A stretch of DNA of 64,000 nt, from the NCBI RefSeq assembly GCF_038066715.1, contig NZ_JBBUKT010000001.1:744001-808000 (forward strand), in the 5' to 3' direction. The position numbers were made by a program, and so were the translations under genes. The DNA is from Luteolibacter sp. Y139 (lineage in GTDB: Bacteria; Verrucomicrobiota; Verrucomicrobiia; Verrucomicrobiales; Akkermansiaceae). The first letter of the stretch is position 1; every line of letters starts with the position of its first letter. A model generated the notes under the pieces. That model worked only from the letters and a program-made list of their open reading frames with translations. It searched no databases and was not told the origin of the DNA. Below, one piece after another: positions 35,333 to 45,351 of the stretch.

Positions 35333-38010
35333 GCGGCACCTCCCTTCCACGTCACGGATTCCCCGAGGCTGCGACCCAGCTCGAGCACAGCATAATCATC
35401 GAAGTCAACCTTCTCCGCCGGCGGCCAGAAGACCTGGTTCTTCACTTGCCCCACGATCCATCGCGCACAAGCCAGCGCGGAGTCGCGGTCGGCGATCGAA
35501 AAGCCATCCCACAGCGAAAGCTTCACGTCTCCCTCCGTCGCGCCGAGTTGGAAATAGCCGAGCTCATCGACGTCTCCCAATGCCGCCGAATAAAGTGCCA
35601 CCTGAAGATTCTTCCAACGCTTCGGCTTGCCGTCCGAGCCCGTACAGAGGATCTGCGGCACGTTCTCCAGATGCGCGGGAAAGCGCGTGCTCGCGACGAT
35701 TCCCGTCCGGTGCGAGCTTTCGACCGGCCCCGCTGTCGTTCCCGTCTTGTAATCAAGCACGCGCCTCCGCCCGTCGTCATGACGCTCGATGCGATCGACC
35801 CGCCCGACCACCGTCACTCCGTCGATATCCAGTTCGAATTTCGTCTCCACCTCTGCGATCTGCCAGCCACGCTCCCTTTCCCCCGCCTGGATGCGGGCAA
35901 ACCACGACAGCCGCTGGCGCATCGACTCGCGCTGGATGCGAATGGCCAGCGGCACCTTCGAGCCAAACCGTTCCGCAATCACCCGGTCGAGTTCTTCATG
36001 CACCCACGCCTCGATCGCTGCCTCCTTTGAAAAGTCCTTCGCCTCCCCATCAAGCGCCCAGCGCTCCACGATGATGTGGGCCACGTTGCCGAAGTCGCGC
36101 TGATTCCACTCGACCCGCTCGGGATCCGGCTCGCTCATGCCGGCAATGTGCTTCAGGTAGAAGCGGAACGGACACGCGAGATAATCGGCGAATGTGGTCA
36201 CGCCAATCCGTGGCTCCTTGTCGATCACCGGCGGCTTCCATCTCCATATCTCGTCGAGCGTCCATGCCAGCGATGAATCCGGCGGCTCGATTTCCCGGAA
36301 GAGCTTCTTCACGCGAAGGGGCAGCTCGCCTTCATCCGTCGCCAGGAGCAGGCGCGACGGCAGCAGCACGTCGCCATCCGAACCGGTCTTTGCAAGCAGC
36401 AGATCGACACGTCCATCATTGCGCCGCACTTCGATCATCGCCGTCAGCAAATAGGCATCGCGCGCATGCCGTGCGGCATCATGGGACAAGCCTAACAGCC
36501 TGCGCGTGCCTTCCGGAAGCCACGCATCGCTGCTCGCACGCCCGGGAACCAACCCCTCGTTCATGCCACAGACGATGAGGTGCTTGCCAGGCTCGTGGAA
36601 AAGCTCCAGCCACCCTTGGATATCGAGCACACGATCCTCCGGCGGGACGACCGTGCCCTCGGGCAAGGTCGAGCACAGCAGATCGATCCAGAGCCCAGGC
36701 TCACGCCGGACCTCCTCCGCGACGGAAGCAGTGGCATCGAGCCATTCGAAGATCGCGCCGCTCCTCTCGCCACGGGGATCGATCCGCTCCAACAAACGAC
36801 TCAGTCCAGCATGGGCACCCTCACGCAAGAAAACCGCGCGGTGCCGTTGCAGCGACTCCAGCGTCTCCTCCGCAAGTTGGAGCGCCTCAGGATTGCGGGA
36901 GGTCACCGTGGCGATCCGCTGCAAGTCATCCCGATCCCGAGCCAGCCACTGGTCTCGCGCTGCGGACAAGGCCATCACCCGCTGGGCACGCTTGCCTCCG
37001 ATCAGCGCACCGGTTTCAGCGTAGCCTAACAGATCGATCGCCTCCGCGGCATCCGGCCGCGAAACAAACTGCCGCCAAGCCGCCAGCCACGCTTTCAGCG
37101 GCGCGGGCGGCAAGTGGGCCGGATCGTGCAGCACCCAACCGCTGCGGCCGAACGCACGCACCAATTCGCCGGCCGTCGCCTCGTCGGCGGAGCCAAGCAC
37201 AAGATCATCCGATGATGTTCCCGCGGTAGCCGCGATCTGCATCGCTTCCGCTGCCTGCTGTCGCGGATCCGCGGTAAGCGTGACACTGCCGCTTTCCGGC
37301 CAGGCAATCTTTCGCTCCGTCCATCCCACAACCGGCCTGCCAAATTCATCAAACAATCCCGCCTCGCTTCCCGGCGCACCGATCAGGACGATCGCCTCCG
37401 ACAAATGACGAACGACCGCCGCAGGAAAATCCGGCACCCCTGCGAGCACGATACGCCGCGTCGCATCGATCTCCGTCCCGCGAGCCACCACCCTGCTACG
37501 GCTCTCAAATCTCCATCGCTTCAATTGCTGCTCCACCTTCACCTCCAAGGCGGCAAGTGCCTCCCAGCGCTCTCCCTCCACCGTCTTCCCCAATCGCCGC
37601 GCCGCATCGGCAAGCATCAGCGCATTCTCCTGCAGGCTCTTTCTCACCCCGGTCAGCGATTTCGCCAGCCCCATCGCCCAGCCCGGAGCCTCGTCCTCGC
37701 CGGGTGGGAGCGGAAAGGCCGCCGCATACGGCGACCAATCGCCGATCGACTCCAAGACCTCCACCCAAGCCAGGAGCTCAATGGCCTCCGGCGCGGCTTC
37801 CTCCGTGTGCAGGAAATGGCCGGGCGTCACCACCCGCGGTGCGAGCAAGCCACCGGCCGCCTCGGCCAGCGCTTCCCGCAAAAGCCGCCCCGCCTGCGCC
37901 GTCGGCACCACCACCAGCATCCCCGGCAGCTCCTCCCGACGCGCCAACAGCCACTCTGTCAGCAGTCCGAGAAAGGGCCTGTGCCAGCCCAGGAAAACGC
38001 GCTCCGGCAT
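35329..38010 (-). CDS. AddB-like helicase-nuclease subunit lacking the Fe-S cysteines
   Basis: The 893-residue partner of the AddA-like gene has a degenerate helicase-like N-terminal half (FLGWHRPFLGLLTEWLLARR, VVVPTAQAGRLLREAL) and a C-terminal PD-(D/E)XK nuclease (about 620-840) with LACPFRFYLKHI and RRVLDYKTG (D-x-K). AddB normally has an iron-sulfur cluster of four cysteines; here the position after the nuclease core (VFWPPAEKVDFDDYAVLELGRSL) has no cysteine cluster, so the cluster appears to be lost. The two genes overlap by 4 bases and form an operon. Confidence 0.82.
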   Translation of the reverse strand: MPERVFLGWHRPFLGLLTEWLLARREELPGMLVVVPTAQAGRLLREALAEAAGGLLAPRVVTPGHFLHTEEAAPEAIELLAWVEVLESIGDWSPYAAAFPLPPGEDEAPGWAMGLAKSLTGVRKSLQENALMLADAARRLGKTVEGERWEALAALEVKVEQQLKRWRFESRSRVVARGTEIDATRRIVLAGVPDFPAAVVRHLSEAIVLIGAPGSEAGLFDEFGRPVVGWTERKIAWPESGSVTLTADPRQQAAEAMQIAATAGTSSDDLVLGSADEATAGELVRAFGRSGWVLHDPAHLPPAPLKAWLAAWRQFVSRPDAAEAIDLLGYAETGALIGGKRAQRVMALSAARDQWLARDRDDLQRIATVTSRNPEALQLAEETLESLQRHRAVFLREGAHAGLSRLLERIDPRGERSGAIFEWLDATASVAEEVRREPGLWIDLLCSTLPEGTVVPPEDRVLDIQGWLELFHEPGKHLIVCGMNEGLVPGRASSDAWLPEGTRRLLGLSHDAARHARDAYLLTAMIEVRRNDGRVDLLLAKTGSDGDVLLPSRLLLATDEGELPLRVKKLFREIEPPDSSLAWTLDEIWRWKPPVIDKEPRIGVTTFADYLACPFRFYLKHIAGMSEPDPERVEWNQRDFGNVAHIIVERWALDGEAKDFSKEAAIEAWVHEELDRVIAERFGSKVPLAIRIQRESMRQRLSWFARIQAGERERGWQIAEVETKFELDIDGVTVVGRVDRIERHDDGRRRVLDYKTGTTAGPVESSHRTGIVASTRFPAHLENVPQILCTGSDGKPKRWKNLQVALYSAALGDVDELGYFQLGATEGDVKLSLWDGFSIADRDSALACARWIVGQVKNQVFWPPAEKVDFDDYAVLELGRSLGESVTWKGGAA

Positions 38011-38060
38011 GAGCTCATCTCACGCCGCGGAAGCTCGGGCGGCAATCGCATTTGAAGATC

Positions 38061-38357
38061 TCACCAAAAGAGATTCCTCAGCCACGATAACTTGTAGGAA
38101 TTCGTCTTCAACGGCAGGAACAGAAACTCATCCTTACCCGCGATCTTCAACGAAAGCAGCGGCTTCCCGCCGGCATCATCCACCTTCACCAGCAGCGTCT
38201 TTCCCGCCTTCAGGCGATCCACATATCCCGCCACTTTGCCGTCCTGATAAATCACCACCCGTTGCGCCGCACCGGTGTCATTCTTGATCGCGATGTTTGC
38301 GGCTTGGGCGGCTCCGGCGAGATACACGCTGGTAAGGAAGATCGAGAGCGGTTTCAT
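38061..38357 (-). CDS. Small secreted protein of unknown function
   Basis: The 98-residue protein starts MKPLSIFLTSVYLAGAAQAANI, a signal peptide with likely cleavage after AQA. The mature 79 residues form a beta-rich domain: IKNDTGAAQRVVIYQDGKVAGYVDRLKAG, with a VKVDDAGGKPLLSLK stretch. No known family is recognised. It lies between the AddB-like and YyaL-like genes on the same strand with gaps of about 50 bases. Confidence 0.7.
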   Translation of the reverse strand: MKPLSIFLTSVYLAGAAQAANIAIKNDTGAAQRVVIYQDGKVAGYVDRLKAGKTLLVKVDDAGGKPLLSLKIAGKDEFLFLPLKTNSYKLSWLRNLFW

Positions 38358-38403
38358 GCGGAAGTTCAGACGCTGGCGACCCTCGCCCCATTCACTTTCT
38401 TTT

Positions 38404-40446
38404 CTAGGGGAAAAATTCCCCCTTGTTCCAATCGACTGCCGAATTGACCGGAGGCAAACAAACCTGATTTATACAAACGATCACATCTCCGTCCCCCGGC
38501 GAACGAGTCCACACCGCGCGCGGGAGCCAAGTGCGGCGCATCGTTTCAGCTAGGCCAGGCTCGGGCGTCCCCCGGATTTCGATCTTCACGACACCGCGCT
38601 GATAAAGATCAAGCGCACCCAGCAACACCGGGACCGCGAAGGGCTGCGTTTGAGCCACACGGGAGCCAGCCCGCAGGATGGCTTCCGCCCGCTTGGCAAA
38701 GGCTGGCTCATCCAACAGCGTCGCCAGTTTGAGCAGATTCTCCGCAGCCACGTGGTTTGCGGAGGGCTCGGCTCCATCATAATCCTCGCGAATCACTAGC
38801 AAAGGCTCGCCGTTCAACTCCGCGCTAATCACGTAGCCCGCCTGGCTTTCCTCCCAGTGGTCACGGTCGAGCGCCGACTGAAGCTCACCCGCCCAATCCA
38901 GCCATGCCGCATCACCATCGGCACCGTGCATTTCAATGAGGCCGGAAATCAGGAACGCGTAGTCCGACGCAAATCCCGGAGCATCACCACGCTTGCCCCG
39001 ATAGCTACGCCAGAGCTTCTCCCCGTCCCACAGTTCGCGGCGGATGAATTCGGCAGCACCGCGTGCCGCATCGGTAAGATCAGGGCGATCCAACACACGC
39101 CCACCCCGGGCAAAGGCCTCAATCATCAATCCATTCCAAGCCGTGATCAGCTTGTCATCCCGATGAGGCAGCGGCCGCAATCTACGCGCCCCTAACAAAA
39201 CCTTTCCGGCTTCATCAAGCAGCGCGCGAATCTCGCCCTCAGGCAGATCGAATTGTTCCGCCAACCCTCCCAAGCCAACCGCTTGGAAGAGCGTATTCCG
39301 ACCCTCAAGTTCCCCATGCGGATCACTCTCCGGACGCGCATTGCCATTCTCCTCCACACCATACGCCGCACAAAAAATCGCCGCGCTCCGGGCATCCAGC
39401 AGCCGATAGATCTCAGCCGCCTCCCAAGTCCAATAAGCCCCCTCCTTCTTCTCCGAATCCTCCGCCGAAGCAAGGCTGTCCGCATCCTCCGCTGCATGAA
39501 AGGCACCGCTCGGATCGAGCAGGTCGGTGAGCACGTAGCGGAAAATATCCTCCGCCACCTCGCGATCGCGATCATCTCCGCCAGCCTGCCACGCCTCCAG
39601 GTAGAGCAGGGCAATCTGCGCCTGATCATAGAGCATCTTCTCGTAGTGCGGCACATGCCAATACCGATCCACCGAGTAGCGATGGAACCCACCCGCCAGC
39701 TGATCATTCATTCCTCCCGCAGCCATCGCACGAAGCGTTCGACTCGTCATCTGCAGCGCCTCCTCCCTTTCATCACCATCGAATCGATCGGCAAGTTGCA
39801 GCAAGAGACGCGGCACCACCGGCCGCGGAAACTTCGGTGCGTTGCCAAAGCCCCCCAGCGCCGGATCGAACATCGCCTCGCATCGATCAATGAAATCGCC
39901 GAAAACCTTCTCCGTCGGCAAGCCATTGACGACCGACTCAGCAGACGACTGCTCGCGAAGGTGAGCCATCACCTTCGTCGCGCTGTCCTCCATCCGCGCG
40001 CGATCGTCCTGCCACAACCGGCCCAATTCAGCACAAAGCCGCGGGAATCCGGCACGCCCATAGCGATCCTCGGGCGGAAAGTAAGTGCCTCCCACCACCG
40101 GTTTCCCCTCCGGCGTCAGCCACACGCTCATCGGCCAACCGCCCTGACCCGTGGTCGCTTGGACAAACGCCATGTAGGTCGCATCAATGTCCGGCCGTTC
40201 CTCGCGGTCCACCTTCACGCAGATGAAATTCGCATTCATCACCCCGGCAATGGCATCGTTCTCGAAACTCTCCCGCTCCATCACATGGCACCAATGGCAG
40301 GTCGAGTAACCGATCGACAGAAAGACCAGCTTGTCCTCCTCCTTCGCCCGCGCGAACGCCGCCTCGCTCCACGGCAGCCAATCCACCGGATTGTGCGCGT
40401 GCTGCAGCAGGTAGGGTGAAGTCTCGTCCGCGAGGGCATTCGGCAT
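38404..40446 (-). CDS. YyaL-type thioredoxin-fold protein (DUF255)
   Basis: I start at ATG 40446, which gives the family N-terminus [20 protein letters not shown]; the open frame extends further upstream without family sequence. The 680-residue protein has an N-terminal thioredoxin-like domain with CHWCHVM (CxxC at about 50-53), [13 protein letters not shown] and [10 protein letters not shown], followed by an (alpha/alpha)6-barrel-like domain of the N-acylglucosamine 2-epimerase type ([24 protein letters not shown]). Its human relative is SPATA20. Biochemical function is not established. Confidence 0.9.
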   Translation of the reverse strand: MPNALADETSPYLLQHAHNPVDWLPWSEAAFARAKEEDKLVFLSIGYSTCHWCHVMERESFENDAIAGVMNANFICVKVDREERPDIDATYMAFVQATTGQGGWPMSVWLTPEGKPVVGGTYFPPEDRYGRAGFPRLCAELGRLWQDDRARMEDSATKVMAHLREQSSAESVVNGLPTEKVFGDFIDRCEAMFDPALGGFGNAPKFPRPVVPRLLLQLADRFDGDEREEALQMTSRTLRAMAAGGMNDQLAGGFHRYSVDRYWHVPHYEKMLYDQAQIALLYLEAWQAGGDDRDREVAEDIFRYVLTDLLDPSGAFHAAEDADSLASAEDSEKKEGAYWTWEAAEIYRLLDARSAAIFCAAYGVEENGNARPESDPHGELEGRNTLFQAVGLGGLAEQFDLPEGEIRALLDEAGKVLLGARRLRPLPHRDDKLITAWNGLMIEAFARGGRVLDRPDLTDAARGAAEFIRRELWDGEKLWRSYRGKRGDAPGFASDYAFLISGLIEMHGADGDAAWLDWAGELQSALDRDHWEESQAGYVISAELNGEPLLVIREDYDGAEPSANHVAAENLLKLATLLDEPAFAKRAEAILRAGSRVAQTQPFAVPVLLGALDLYQRGVVKIEIRGTPEPGLAETMRRTWLPRAVWTRSPGDGDVIVCINQVCLPPVNSAVDWNKGEFFP

Positions 40447-40608
40447 GCGGGAAGCAAACCATGGAATGACCGGAAGACACGGTTTTTGACCAATGAAGGT
40501 TGGAACCCCATCCGGGCCTCGCCATTCTCCCCGATATTCTCCAGATTTTTCCAAGGAATCTCCCACCTCCGGTTCTTGAACCTGAAAGCCAACCGGCGTG
40601 ACCCCACC

Positions 40609-42201
40609 ATGAAAGCAGCAGCATCAGCCAAGAAACCGATCGCGTGGGTCACGGGACTCGCGCTCGTGGCAGGTTTGGCCTTGCTGCTTCGCCCACGCAA
40701 TGATGGCAGGGCTGATTCGACACCGCCTTCCACAAAAAGCCCCGCGATCTCTTTCCCCGCCAGGAACAGCGAGCGCCCCTCCACGACTCCCCGGGAGGCC
40801 AGCAAACGAACCTCGCTCACCGTCGATGAATTGGTAGCCATCTACGAGAAGGAAGGCGCAGACGCCGCCCTAGCCGCTGCCAAAGGCCTCACCGGACCCG
40901 ACCGCGACTCCCAAGTGGTCTTCATCCTCACCTATCTGGCCCGGATCGATCCCGAGTGGGTCGCGAAAGCCTTGGCCGAATCGGGGCTCTCCACCACTCA
41001 TCAGGGCTTCATCGTCAGCGCCGTGATGGAGCATTGGAAGGATGGGGAGAAAGCCCTGGCCTGGGCCTCCGGCTTCACCGGAGACCTCCGCAAAAGCGCC
41101 GTGGGCATGGCCCTGCGCATCCTGGTGCGTACGGATCCTGAAAAGGCTCTCGCTTATGTGGACGCCATGCCCGACAGCGGCAATCGCAGTCAGGCCCTGA
41201 CCGACCTCTTCGCCTCGTGGGGCGAGCATGATCCAAAGGCAGCTCTCGCCCATCTGGATCACCTCTCTCCGGACGAGCGTGTTCGGACGACCGAACTCAT
41301 CGCCGGAGCATGGGCCCGGAAATCACCACGGGAAGTGATCGCATGGATCGGCACCGTTCAAGACAAGGCGACGTCGGATCGCCTGCTCCAAGAAGTCGCA
41401 TTGAACTGGTCCTCGGTGGCGCTCGACGACGCCAAGGCATGGATTGCCACCCTGCCGGACTCGCTCAAAGCGGGCATTCTTGAAAGCATCGCCGAGCGCG
41501 AGCGGAACACGATCCGGTGCGGCGACGAGTCGACCCAACCGCCGCCCGACCAAGGATGGAAAAACAAACCCGTCGCCGAAATGACCGAAACGGATCTCCG
41601 GAACTGGGGCTTCCAGGATCCGACAGGAGCAAAGACCTATCTCGAACGGGCCACCGGCGAAACCGACTTGAGCGAGTTGGCAACCGCGGTCGCCGCCGGG
41701 ATGACAGCGAAGGAGACTCCCGCAGCCATTTTTGAATGGGCGCAAAGCCTGGATGCCAAAACGGGGGGAAATGCAGCCCTCCGCCTTGCCATCATCTCAT
41801 GGGCTAGCACCAAGCCTGCCGAAGCCGCCGACGCCATCGATCAAGCGGCACCCGAGCGACGCCTCCCCCTAGCAACCGCCCTTGCAGAAACGTGGAGCCG
41901 GAATGATCCCGCAGCTGCCGCCGCATGGGCCGCGAGCTACCCTGGCAACGACCAAAAGACCCTGGTTCGTGAAGTCATCCAGCAATGGGCCGGCTCCGAA
42001 CCGCGCGAAGCCTATGCGTGGCTAGCCACGCTTCCGGCGGGTGGAAGCCGCGACGAGGGGATTTCTTACATGCTCATCCGGGAATCGTCATCGGACCCCG
42101 CATCGCTCGTCCCGTGGATTGAACTGCTCTCCACTCCCGAGCTTCAGAAAGAAAAGCGGGCAGTGCTGGATCAGGATCTAAAGCGGGCTCACGGCGAATA
42201 A
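40609..42201 (+). CDS. Membrane-anchored helical-repeat protein, paralog C
   Basis: Start ATG 40609 gives a 530-residue protein with an N-terminal anchor ([17 protein letters not shown]), a Ser/Thr/Pro linker, then about twelve helical repeats with the pattern [54 protein letters not shown], i.e. a helix, DP-x-x-A, and a helix ending in a P. It shares this plan with the pair at 12289-15497. No enzymatic motif. Its end overlaps the end of the cysteine desulfurase gene by 13 bases, convergently. Confidence 0.78.
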   Translation: MKAAASAKKPIAWVTGLALVAGLALLLRPRNDGRADSTPPSTKSPAISFPARNSERPSTTPREASKRTSLTVDELVAIYEKEGADAALAAAKGLTGPDRDSQVVFILTYLARIDPEWVAKALAESGLSTTHQGFIVSAVMEHWKDGEKALAWASGFTGDLRKSAVGMALRILVRTDPEKALAYVDAMPDSGNRSQALTDLFASWGEHDPKAALAHLDHLSPDERVRTTELIAGAWARKSPREVIAWIGTVQDKATSDRLLQEVALNWSSVALDDAKAWIATLPDSLKAGILESIAERERNTIRCGDESTQPPPDQGWKNKPVAEMTETDLRNWGFQDPTGAKTYLERATGETDLSELATAVAAGMTAKETPAAIFEWAQSLDAKTGGNAALRLAIISWASTKPAEAADAIDQAAPERRLPLATALAETWSRNDPAAAAAWAASYPGNDQKTLVREVIQQWAGSEPREAYAWLATLPAGGSRDEGISYMLIRESSSDPASLVPWIELLSTPELQKEKRAVLDQDLKRAHGE

Positions 42202-43370
42202 ACCACCACCGGCCCCGTGCTGCCCCCTTGGACACGGCGAAGTTTCTCCACCGACTTCTTCACCGCCTCCGCAGCGGCCATCGCCTCCTCCATCGTAGTG
42301 AGACAGGAGAAACCAAAGCGCAGGCTGCTCTTCGCCTTGGCATCGGAGAATCCCATTGCCTTCTGGACATGAGAAGGCTGCTGCTTCCCCGTCATACACG
42401 CGGAACCCGCCGAACAAGCAACGCCCAAATCATCTAACAGAATTAGCAAGCCCGCCGCTTCGCAACCCGTGAAGGAAAGATGACTCGTCCCCGGCAAGCG
42501 GTGAAGCAGATCGCCATTCACCGTGACCCCTTCAAGCTCACCCACGATCTTCGCCTCGAACGCATTGCGCAGCGCCACCGGACTCTCTTTCTTCAAAAGC
42601 CGCTCCATCGCAAGTTCCGCCGCCTTGCCCAGACCTACGATGCCCGCAGTATTTTCCGTCCCGCTCCGCCGGTCCTTCTCCTGGCCACCCCCGCGTAGCA
42701 TCGGCTCGAAGCGGCAGCCACTGCGAATGTAGAGAGCCCCCACACCCTTCGGCCCGTGAAACTTGTGCGCCGAGAGCGAGAGAAAGTCGACGGGCACCTC
42801 GCCGACATTCACCGGGATCTTGCCGACCGCCTGGATCGCATCCGTATGAAAGGCGAGACCGTTCTCCTTCGCGATGGCACATGCCTCATCCACGGGCTGG
42901 ATCACGCCCGTCTCGTTGTTCGCCCACATGATCGAGGCAAATCCCCCGCCCTCCCTCGCCGCCTCACAGGCCGCTTGAAATTCATCCACATTCAATCTCC
43001 CGCCCGCATCGACACCGACACGGGCCAACGGATACCCCACCTCGCCAAAAGTCTCACACGGCTTCAGCACCGCACTGTGCTCGATCGCGCTGGTAATCAC
43101 TCGCCCGCTCTTCCGCCCGACGAGCCGCGCCAGCCACTTCAAGACGGAGTTCGTGCTCTCCGTGCCACCGCCCATAAACACAATCTCCTCCGCCCGCGCA
43201 CCGATCAGCGCGGCCACCTTCTCCCGCGCCTCCTCGATCGCCCGGCGAGCTTCCTTCGCCCCGCGGTAACTGGCGTTTGGATTGTGAAATCCCTCCCGCA
43301 GCCACGGCAGCATGGCATCCAGCACCTCCGGCAGGAGCGGCGTCGTGGCGTTGGCATCCAAATAGATCAC
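42189..43370 (-). CDS. Cysteine desulfurase (NifS/IscS family)
   Basis: Cysteine desulfurases take sulfur from cysteine as a persulfide for Fe-S clusters and thiolated tRNA. The 393-residue PLP enzyme has YLDANATTPLLPEVLDAML at the N-terminus, the PLP Lys in LSAHKFHGPKGVGAL (about 200), RSGTENTAGI, and the active Cys in SAGSACMTGKQQPSHV (about 320). No IscU or SufBC genes are adjacent here, so its sulfur acceptor is not indicated. The symbol cannot be set between IscS and NifS. Confidence 0.92.
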   Translation of the reverse strand: MIYLDANATTPLLPEVLDAMLPWLREGFHNPNASYRGAKEARRAIEEAREKVAALIGARAEEIVFMGGGTESTNSVLKWLARLVGRKSGRVITSAIEHSAVLKPCETFGEVGYPLARVGVDAGGRLNVDEFQAACEAAREGGGFASIMWANNETGVIQPVDEACAIAKENGLAFHTDAIQAVGKIPVNVGEVPVDFLSLSAHKFHGPKGVGALYIRSGCRFEPMLRGGGQEKDRRSGTENTAGIVGLGKAAELAMERLLKKESPVALRNAFEAKIVGELEGVTVNGDLLHRLPGTSHLSFTGCEAAGLLILLDDLGVACSAGSACMTGKQQPSHVQKAMGFSDAKAKSSLRFGFSCLTTMEEAMAAAEAVKKSVEKLRRVQGGSTGPVVVYSP

Positions 43371-43471
43371 GCAGAGATGCTAGCTGCCCCCGCCATCCCC
43401 TGCAACGGTCGCCTGCTGGCGATTTCCATCGATTGCGTGGACGGAGCCGGGATATCGGTTAGAATGGGCCG

Positions 43472-44899
43472 ATGCCGGGCCACGAAATCCTCACCGCCAC
43501 CCTCGCCGCGGCGCTGCTGCTTTTCCACGGATTGGGCCTCGTGCTGATCGTCCATGCGCTGATGAACGTGCGCACCTCCCAGGGCACCATCGCCTGGATC
43601 GTTTCCCTGCTGGCCCTGCCGTGGATCGCGGTGCCGATGTACTACCTCACCGGCAAGTCCCGCTTCTCCGGCTACGTCCGGGCCCGCCGCGGCGAGGATG
43701 CCGACCTGCGCAAGCTTGCCGAGGACATGCACCAGCGCCTGCGCCACCATGAGATCAAGCCGGACGATGCCTTCGGCAGGGCCGCGGAGTTCCTCGGCGG
43801 CCTCCCTTTCACCCGCGGCAATGAACTGACACTGCTGATCGACGGCGAAGAGACCTTTGAAGCCCTCTTCAAATCCATCGCTTCCGCCCAGACCTACCTG
43901 CTGGTGAACTTCTTCATCGTGAAGAACGACCGCGTCGGCCACCGCTTCAAGCAAGCCCTGATCGACCGCGCCAAAGCCGGCGTCCGCGTCTACTTCCTCT
44001 ACGACGAACTCGGCTCTAACAAGCTCTCCCGCGCTTACCTGAAAGAACTCGAAGCCGCGGGAATCAAGCACGCCTACTTCGGCAGCAATCGCTACTGGGT
44101 CTCACGCGTGCAGCTCAATTTCCGCAACCACCGCAAGATCGTCGTCGTGGATGGCAAGGAAGCCTTCGTCGGCGGCATCAATGTCGGCGACGAATACCTC
44201 GGCCGCGACCAGCGCTTCGGCGCGTGGCGAGATACCCATCTCAAATTGAGAGGCCCCTCGGTCCAGGCGATCCAACTCGTCTTCATTGAAGACTGGAATT
44301 GGGCCGCCGATGAAATCCCCGACCTCGAATGGTCCGGGCACGCGGAAACCGCCGATCAAATCGCAGCCATAATCCCCACCGGCCCGGCCGACCCGGTCGA
44401 GTCCTGGCAACTCGTCGTCGCCGAGCTGGCCAATACCGCCCGCGAGCGCCTGTGGATCGCCACCCCTTACTTCGTGCCAGATGGCGGCGTTCTGACCGCT
44501 CTGCAAGCCGCCTCAATCCGCGGCGTGGACGTTCGCATTTTGATCCCTGAGAAAGCGGATCACCTCCTCGTCTGGCTCTCCGCCTTCACCTACTTCGAGC
44601 CGGCCATCACCTGCGGCATCAAACTCTTCCGCTACACGCGCGGCTTCCTCCACCAGAAGGTCATCCTGAGCGACCAACTCGCTTGCGTCGGCACCGCCAA
44701 TCTCGACAACCGCTCCTTCCGGCTGAACTTCGAGATCTCGGCCTTGTCCGCAGATCCCGCATTCGCCAGCGACGTCGCCAAGATGCTGGAAAACGATTTC
44801 ACCCTGTCACGCGAGGTGAAGGTCGATGAATTCACCAGCCGACCTTTCCTCTTCCGCCTCGCCTGCCGTGCCGCCCGATTGACGGCACCGGTCCAATGA
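43472..44899 (+). CDS. cls: Cardiolipin synthase (phospholipase D superfamily)
   Basis: The 475-residue membrane protein begins with two hydrophobic segments (about 8-60: AALLLFHGLGLVLIVHAL, GTIAWIVSLLALPWIAVPMYY) and has two HKD motifs: NHRKIVVVDGKEAFVGGIN and HQKVILSDQLACVGTANLD. It condenses two phosphatidylglycerols, or PG with PE in some enzymes, to cardiolipin. Length and layout match bacterial Cls. It stands alone, divergent from the cysteine desulfurase gene. Confidence 0.93.
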   Translation: MPGHEILTATLAAALLLFHGLGLVLIVHALMNVRTSQGTIAWIVSLLALPWIAVPMYYLTGKSRFSGYVRARRGEDADLRKLAEDMHQRLRHHEIKPDDAFGRAAEFLGGLPFTRGNELTLLIDGEETFEALFKSIASAQTYLLVNFFIVKNDRVGHRFKQALIDRAKAGVRVYFLYDELGSNKLSRAYLKELEAAGIKHAYFGSNRYWVSRVQLNFRNHRKIVVVDGKEAFVGGINVGDEYLGRDQRFGAWRDTHLKLRGPSVQAIQLVFIEDWNWAADEIPDLEWSGHAETADQIAAIIPTGPADPVESWQLVVAELANTARERLWIATPYFVPDGGVLTALQAASIRGVDVRILIPEKADHLLVWLSAFTYFEPAITCGIKLFRYTRGFLHQKVILSDQLACVGTANLDNRSFRLNFEISALSADPAFASDVAKMLENDFTLSREVKVDEFTSRPFLFRLACRAARLTAPVQ

Positions 44900-44906
44900 C
44901 AACCAC

Positions 44907-45283
44907 TCAGGCGTCGTCGTAGATTTGCTCCACGTAAGTGTGGGTCATCCACGAAAGGCGACGCGCCAGATTCCGCGCAATCTCCAGCGTGATCTCATGG
45001 CTAGCGGCATCACCGAGGCCGCATCCTTCACCACCGCGAAGGTGCAGGGCGCCAGCGCCACCACCGTGGCCGTGGCAGGCACGCCTAACAGAGCGGAAAT
45101 CTCACCCAAGGCCGATCCCTCCTTGGAGATCCGGCCGATCGACATCTGATCGCGCAGGACCTCCACCTCACCGGACTTGAGAAGGAAAAGATCACCCGCC
45201 GGCGCGCCCTCCTGAATGATGACATCGCCCCCGGCAAATTGGACTTCAGGGGCATCTCCAACCAACTCCAGCAACTTCGACAT
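44907..45283 (-). pseudogene. Stand-alone cyclic-nucleotide-binding domain protein with frameshift
   Basis: The uninterrupted frame ends at 44945 (112 residues), but its last 24 residues are not domain-like. A second frame carries on with GDAASHEITLEIARNLARRL and WMTHTYVEQIYDDA, the C-terminal helix expected of the cNMP fold, to a TGA at 44907-44909. Joining needs one missing base near 45018-45028. The first part is a clear cNMP beta-roll (GGDVIIQEGAPAGDLFLLKSG, GEISALLGVPATATVVA). It lies 68 bases downstream of the MscS-cNMP gene on the same strand and may partner it. The frameshift may be real or a sequencing error. Confidence 0.78.
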
Positions 45284-45351
45284 CCAAGAGCCGCTAGGCC
45301 CAGCCTATCCCTCCATCAATCCGCCGATGGTGACGAAAACGCCCAACTCTT

